This document shows, one piece after another, positions 59,936 to 64,000 of a stretch of DNA of 64,000 nt. How positions within the stretch are numbered: the stretch's first letter is position 1; each line of letters begins with the position of its first letter. This stretch comes from Iamia sp963728655 (GTDB lineage: Bacteria > Actinomycetota > Acidimicrobiia > Acidimicrobiales > Iamiaceae), in assembly GCA_963728655.1 (NCBI GenBank), contig CAVSLD010000002.1, positions 186,001 through 250,000 of the forward strand. Direction: 5' to 3'. Made by a program: the position numbers and the translations under genes. The notes below the pieces were generated by a model, which worked only from the letters and a program-made list of their open reading frames with translations, was not told the DNA's origin and ran no database searches.

Positions 59936-60897
59936 GCCGGCCCGCGTTCCGCTCGCCCATGCTGGCCACGCTGGTCGACGAGGTCGTCGACCGGCGAGGA
60001 CTGGATCTTCGAGCGCAAGCTCGACGGCATCCGCCTCGTCGTGGTGCGCGACGGTGACCGGGTGCGGCTGGTGACCCGCAACCAGCTGGACCGGACGGAC
60101 CGCTACCCCGAGCTGGAGGAGGCGCTCGCCGGCCCAGCCCTGCGACCGCGGTTCGTCGCCGACGGCGAGGTGGTGGCCTTCGACGGGGCGCACCACCAGC
60201 TTCTCCCGCCTGCAGCAGCGCTCGGGGCTCGCCGGGCAGGCGGCGGTCGACACCGGGGTGGCGGTCCGGCTGTACCTCTTCGACCTGCTGCACCTCGACG
60301 GCGAGGACGTCGTCGACCGCCCGCTCCGCGAGCGCAAGGCCCTGCTCCGCGACGCCCTGGCCTTCGACGACCCCCTCCGCTTCTGCCCCCACCGCAACGA
60401 CGACGGGGAGGCCTACCTGGCCGAGGCGTGCCGCAAGGGGTGGGAGGGGCTCATCGCCAAGCGGGCCGACAGCCGGTACCGCACCGGACGGGGCCGGGAC
60501 TGGCTCAAGCTCAAGTGCGTGGCCCAGCAGGAGGTGGTGATCGGCGGGTGGACCGACCCCAAGGGCAGCCGCTCCGGCCTCGGGCGCCCTGCTCGTGGGC
60601 TACCACGACGACGACCGGGGCCCTGCGCTACGCCGGGCGGGTGGGCACCGGCTTCGACGACGCCCTGCTGGAGCACCTCGTCGGGCCTCCTGGCGTCGCC
60701 GCCGACGGGCGTCGTCGCCGTTCACGGCCGCGCCCGACGGGGCCGACGTGCACTGGGTGACGCCGGACCTGGTGTGCGAGGTCGGCTTCACCGAGTGGAC
60801 CGGGACCGGACGGCTCCGCCACCCCCGCTTCCTCGGGCTCCGCGACGACAAGGCCGCGGCCGAGGTGGTCCGCGAGGTCCCCCGGAGCACGCCGTGA
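59932..60897 (+). CDS. ATP-dependent DNA ligase (LigD ligase-domain type) (frameshifts)
   Basis: About 320 residues. Nucleotidyltransferase motif I with the adenylated Lys is FERKLDGIRLVV; motif Ia VTRNQLDRTDRYPEL; motif III-like ADGEVVAFDGAHH and LYLFDLLHLDGEDV; motif IV KGWEGLIAKRADSRY; motif V DWLKLKC. The OB domain reads EVVIGGWTDPKGSR, LRYAGRVGTGFDDALLE and RLRHPRFLGLRDDK at the end. Shifts near 59997, 60200, 60590, 60615 and 60690. GTG 59932 overlaps the previous stop. Joins double-strand breaks with Ku in NHEJ; no ku gene is in the window. Confidence 0.87.
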
Positions 60898-60903
60898 GCG
60901 CCG

Positions 60904-61818
60904 GTGGCGACCGCCCGGGAGGTGGCCGGGCGCACCCTCGACACCTCGAACCTGGACAAGGTGTTCTTCCCCGACGACGGGGTGACCAAGGGCGACGTGC
61001 TCGACCACTACGAGCGCGTCGCCGAGGTGATGCTCCCCCACGTGGGCGGGCGCCCCCTGGTGCTCCAGCGCTTCCCCGACGGCATCGAGCGGGCAGGGCT
61101 TCTTCCAGAAGAACACGCCCGGCCACACCCCGGACTGGATCGAGCGGGTCGACCTGACCACCGCCGACGGTGGCACGACCACCTACTCGGTGGTCGACGA
61201 CGCCGCCGGGCTGGTCTTCCTGGCCAACCAGGGGACGGTGGTGTTCCACACCCTCCTCTCGGAGGCAGCGGCCCCGGACCGGCCCGTGGAGGTGATCTTC
61301 GACCTCGACCCGGCCGAGCGACGACCTCGACCCGGTGCGGGGCGCGGCGCCGCGAGCTGCGGACCGTGCTCGACGACCTCGGCCTGGCGCCGCGGGTGAA
61401 GTCGTCGGGGTCCCGGGGGCTGCACCTGGTGGTCGAGGTGATCGACGACGACCCGGACTTCGACCTGACCCGGGGCTTCGCCCGCCGGGTGGCCGAGGTG
61501 GTCAGCGCAGCGGGGCCCTTCACGACCGAGGTGCGCAAGGCCAAGCGCGACGGGCAGCTGTTCCTCGACGTCGGCCGCAACGGGCCCGCCAGCCATGCCG
61601 CCGCGCCCTACACGCTGCGCCCCCTGCCCGGGGCGCCGGTGGCCGTCCCCCTGGACTGGGACGAGGCCCTGGCCGCGTCGTTCCACCCCCGGCGCATCAC
61701 CATCGCCAACCTGGCCCGCCGCCTGGCCCAGAAGGACGACCCGTGGGCCGGCGCGCCCGGGCCGACCACCACCATCGCCGACGCCCTGGACGCCCTGGAC
61801 GCCCTGACCGACGCCTGA
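60904..61818 (+). CDS. LigD-type polymerase (PolDom) protein, copy 2 (frameshifts)
   Basis: About 303 residues of the primase-like NHEJ polymerase. Sequence: EVAGRTLDTSNLDKVFFPDD, GRPLVLQRFPDGIERAGFFQ (across a shift near 61100), VFLANQGTVVFHTLLSE, the catalytic EVIFDLDPAE, SSGSRGLHLVVEVIDDDPDF, VRKAKRDGQLFLDVGRNGPA and PVAVPLDWDEAL. A second and third shift lie near 61320 and 61340. GTG 60904 is chosen as the in-frame start, just after the ligase stop; GTG 60894, overlapping that stop like the previous junctions, is possible if one extra base is removed. Clearly different from the copy at 17777. Confidence 0.85.
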   Translation: MATAREVAGRTLDTSNLDKVFFPDDGVTKGDVLDHYERVAEVMLPHVGGRPLVLQRFPDGIERAGLLPEEHARPHPGLDRAGRPDHRRRWHDHLLGGRRRRRAGLPGQPGDGGVPHPPLGGSGPGPARGGDLRPRPGRATTSTRCGARRRELRTVLDDLGLAPRVKSSGSRGLHLVVEVIDDDPDFDLTRGFARRVAEVVSAAGPFTTEVRKAKRDGQLFLDVGRNGPASHAAAPYTLRPLPGAPVAVPLDWDEALAASFHPRRITIANLARRLAQKDDPWAGAPGPTTTIADALDALDALTDA

Positions 61819-61896
61819 CGGATCTCCACCTCCCGACGGTGCGTCCCTGGGTCGCGCCGGGCGCGAGCCATGTCCGCAGCTCCGGGGGTTCCACCG

Positions 61897-62366
61897 TCAG
61901 CCGTCGTCGCGGAAGGTGCCGACGGTGCGGGCCTGCTCGACGATGTGGCCGTCGATGGCGTCGAGCACCTGGCGGTCGGCGTCAGGCCCTCGCCCTCCAC
62001 CGGTGCGTCCACCGCGAACAGGTGGAAGAAGTAGTGGTGGTCGCCGTGGTCGGGCGGCGGCGCCGGGCCCATGTAGCCGGGCTGGCCGGTCTCGTTGGGG
62101 TGGGGGGTGAAGCCGGCGGTGGCGCCCTCGGCCAGGCCGTCGGTCGCGGGGTCGATGCCGGTGGCGACCCAGTGCGTGAAGCCGTCGACGAGGGGGGCGT
62201 CGGGGTCGTGGACGACGAGCACGAGCTCCACCGCCCCGTCGGGCACGCCGGACCAGCGCAGCTCGGGCGACGTGTCGTCGCCGGCGTTGCTGTGGCGCTC
62301 CGGGATGGGCTCCCCGGCCCCGAAGGCGGGGGCGGTGATGGTCAGGTCTCCGTGGTTGAGCTCCAT
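61897..62366 (-). CDS. YbhB/YbcL family Raf kinase inhibitor-like protein (frameshift)
   Basis: PEBP-fold protein of about 155 residues. Family motifs: ITAPAFGAGEPIPERHSNAG, DTSPELRWSGVPDGAVELVL, the ligand-site VHDPDAPLVDGFTHWVATGI, and HHYFFHLFAVDAPVEGEGLT. After a shift near 61980 it continues VLDAIDGHIVEQARTVGTFR. Cytoplasmic; binds anionic ligands, physiological role unknown. ATG 62366 lies after the CtaG-like gene on the same strand. It faces the NHEJ polymerase gene tail to tail, without an evident terminator between. Confidence 0.85.
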
Positions 62367-62485
62367 GGGTGCTGCTCCTGTCGGTGGCGATGGGGCGGGA
62401 CTGTCCGCGCCCCGCACGGGGCGTCTCCCCGTCGTCGGGGACCGGCAAACGCCCGCAGGTGCCGATGCGGGGCGCGCACCGACCC

Positions 62486-63291
62486 TCAGCGAGCAGCGGC
62501 GGTGCCGGCCGGGCGGGGCGCAGGGCGGGCCGAGCCGGCGGACATCCAGGTGAGGAACCCCGACACCGCCACCACCAGGTAGAGCAGACCACCGGGCACC
62601 CACATGAGGAGGCCGGCCAGGTGCTGGTCGTCCACCCGGGTGGTGCCCCACGCGGCGGCGCCGGTGGCGGGGGCGTCGTAGAGGACGACAGGGGTGAGCA
62701 CGAGCAGGGCGCTGAGGAGGGTCAGGCCCAGGCCCAGGCCGAACGAGGCGAGCGCGGCGCGCAGGGGGTGGGTGCGGGCCGAGAGGGCCCACCAGAGCAG
62801 GAGGCCCGAGGCGACCAGCGTGGCGTGCTCGACCACGTGGACGAGGCCGTGGTGGAGGGCGGCGTCGTAGAGGACGGGCACGTGCCAGGCCACCCAGGTG
62901 GCCAGCTGCACGGCCGCTGCGACCCACACCACCGAACCCGCCCGGCGCGTGGCCCGCCGCAGCGGGCGGGGGGCCATGCGCACCAGCTCGCGACGGGTCG
63001 GGGCGGCCACCGCCCAGGTGGCCACCCGGACGGGACGTCCGGCGACGATGAGGAGCGGGCCGAGCACGCCGAGGAGCAGGTGCTGGGCCATGTGGGCCGA
63101 CACCAGCCTTCGCCGAGGGGGTCGAGGGGTCCGACCACGGCGACGGTGGTGACGGCCACCCCGGCCAGGAAGGCCGCCACCTGGCGGGGCGGGACGGGGT
63201 GGGGGCTCCGGACCCGACCCCGCAGGTAGACCGCCACCGCCAGGCCGGCCAGCAGCAGGGTGGCGGGGTCGAGGGCCCAGGAGGTCCACAC
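62486..63291 (-). CDS. ctaG: CtaG-like cytochrome c oxidase assembly membrane protein (frameshift)
   Basis: About 268-residue polytopic membrane protein of the Bacillus/actinobacterial CtaG (caa3-type assembly factor) family. GTG 63291 begins WTSWALDPATLLLAGLAVAV. After an indel near 63110 the family signature LVSAHMAQHLLLGVLGPLLI follows, then VAWHVPVLYDAALHHGLVHV, VEHATLVASGLLLWWALSAR, helices in GLGLTLLSALLVLTPVVLYD and the C-terminal DQHLAGLLMWVPGGLLYLVV. Several His residues in the membrane (HMAQH, WHVP, VEH) may carry copper. Its place behind cytochrome oxidase subunit III on the same strand supports a role in oxidase assembly. Confidence 0.85.
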
Positions 63292-63315
63292 CTCGCCCGG
63301 GACCCACCGGCCTGT

Positions 63316-63683
63316 TCACGGGCAGGGACCGAGCACCAGGTTGGGGGCGCCCTCGGCCAGGATCAGCACCACCGAGGCGGTCGTGGCGACGAGGGCGATC
63401 CAGGCGACGAAGCCGACCCCGCCCTCCCGGCGGTGCAGGCCCCAGGCGGCCGGGATGCCGGTGGCGCACACGAGGGCCGTCGACGACGGTGGCCACGTTG
63501 ATCGACCACGAGATGCCGTGCTCGCAGGCGGCCGGCACCATGGCCGAGGTCCCGGCCAGGTGCAGCATCCACACCGCCGGACCCACCCACAGGGCCCACA
63601 CCAGGCGGGCCACCGACCACCGGTCGAGCCGGGGGGCGATCGGCGGCGGGTCCGGCCTCGGGTGTCGCGGTGGCCTCGCTCAC
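63316..63683 (-). CDS. small membrane protein between oxidase genes (frameshifts)
   Basis: About 121 residues with three likely membrane helices: ARLVWALWVGPAVWMLHLAG, then ALVCATGIPAAWGLHRREGG and GFVAWIALVATTASVVLILA. The N-terminus from GTG 63683 (MSEATATPEAGPAADR) and these helices are in different frames joined near 63640 and 63480. The end APNLVLGPCP precedes TGA at 63316, 25 bases before the CtaG-like gene. In related genomes small proteins at this position lack a known function; an oxidase accessory role is inferred from context. Confidence 0.6.
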
Positions 63684-63723
63684 CGGTCCACGTCCGTGTC
63701 GTCGGGTGACGTCGGGGCCGCGC

Positions 63724-64000
63724 TCACAGGGCCACCGAGAGGTAGAGCGAGCTGTAGACGAAGACCCACACGACGTCGACGAAGTGCCAGTAGAGGACGC
63801 CGACCTCGACCCGTTCGCCCTGGGGCTCCATCCCCGTGACGGTCCGGAGCCAGAGGAAGGCGAAGATCAGCAGGCCCACCCCCACGTGGAGGGCGTGGAG
63901 GTTGGTGATGGAGTACCAGAGGGTGGCGTAGGCGTTGTCGTCGGCTCGGAACTCGGCCAGCTCCTTCTGCAGGTCGTAGAAGTGCCCGACGAGGAACACC
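63724..64000 (-). CDS. ctaE: cytochrome c oxidase subunit III, C-terminal part (5' end outside window)
   Basis: Last 91 codons of CtaE/CoxC. Visible: FLVGHFYDLQKELAEFRADD, helix with LWYSITNLHALHVGVGLLIF, FAFLWLRTVTGMEP and the subunit III signature YWHFVDVVWVFVYSSLYL. The frame is open to the window edge; the remaining half lies beyond base 64000. Part of the aa3-type terminal oxidase. In actinobacteria ctaE usually precedes qcrC-qcrA-qcrB; here it is on the opposite strand to qcrAB and about 4.4 kb away. Confidence 0.92.
   Translation of the reverse strand, partial: VFLVGHFYDLQKELAEFRADDNAYATLWYSITNLHALHVGVGLLIFAFLWLRTVTGMEPQGERVEVGVLYWHFVDVVWVFVYSSLYLSVAL

Overview
The window is very GC-rich (codon third positions almost always G or C) and carries actinobacterial gene families: a GlgE/TreS/Mak alpha-glucan pathway, a SigB/F-like stress sigma factor, QcrA/QcrB, DUF222-HNH and SARP/AfsR-type regulators, and split LigD-type repair genes. 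I infer an Actinomycetota chromosome, possibly an Acidimicrobiia-like lineage; the class is a guess from gene content. No rRNA, tRNA, CRISPR array, integrase or transposase was recognised.

A second property dominates the reading. More than half of the protein genes are interrupted by single-base frameshifts, nearly all behaving as one extra base, while their neighbours are intact. Joining the frames restores full-length, motif-complete proteins, so I treat these as sequence errors and give one composite feature per gene, with frameshift positions in the evidence. A few may be real mutations.

Layout. 0-5 kb: patatin-like phospholipase (cut by the window edge), lipoprotein, DUF222-HNH protein, SnoaL-like protein, acyl-CoA dehydrogenase. 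5-12 kb: MDR oxidoreductase, two tandem paralogous lipoprotein alpha/beta-hydrolases, ilvD, membrane-anchored metallophosphoesterase. 12-19 kb: large SARP-NB-ARC-TPR regulator, tautomerase, alkaline-phosphatase-superfamily enzyme, a 59-aa ORF behind a perfect LexA-type palindrome, and a LigD-like polymerase domain. 19.3-34 kb: divergent malQ and then glgE-treS-mak-glgB-treZ-glgX-treY, mostly start/stop overlapping. This is a complete set for making, branching and debranching alpha-glucan and for interconverting it with trehalose. It is followed by a stress-type sigma factor. 35-46 kb: LuxR-type response regulator, MgtC-like protein, HAD phosphatase, a three-gene envelope-stress-like set (membrane protein, holin-superfamily, DUF3618), methyltransferase/MetF-like/ion-channel operon, DUF3253 protein, zinc alcohol dehydrogenase, BrkB-family membrane protein. 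47-57 kb: histidine phosphatase fused to a ParB-like domain, peptide deformylase with a Cys-rich N-terminal extension, GH15 enzyme, ThDP enzyme, enolase-superfamily enzyme, and FAD/Fe-S oxidoreductase. 57-64 kb: qcrA-qcrB directly coupled to three separate NHEJ-type genes (3'-phosphoesterase, ATP-dependent ligase, polymerase), then on the other strand YbhB-like, CtaG-like, a small membrane protein and cytochrome oxidase subunit III (cut by the edge).

The most interesting points are the alpha-glucan/trehalose supercluster with its histone-tail-like GlgB extension and 72-bp tandem intergenic repeat, the split LigD system tied to the respiratory genes, the LexA-box small ORF next to a second polymerase domain, and the phosphatase-ParB fusion.
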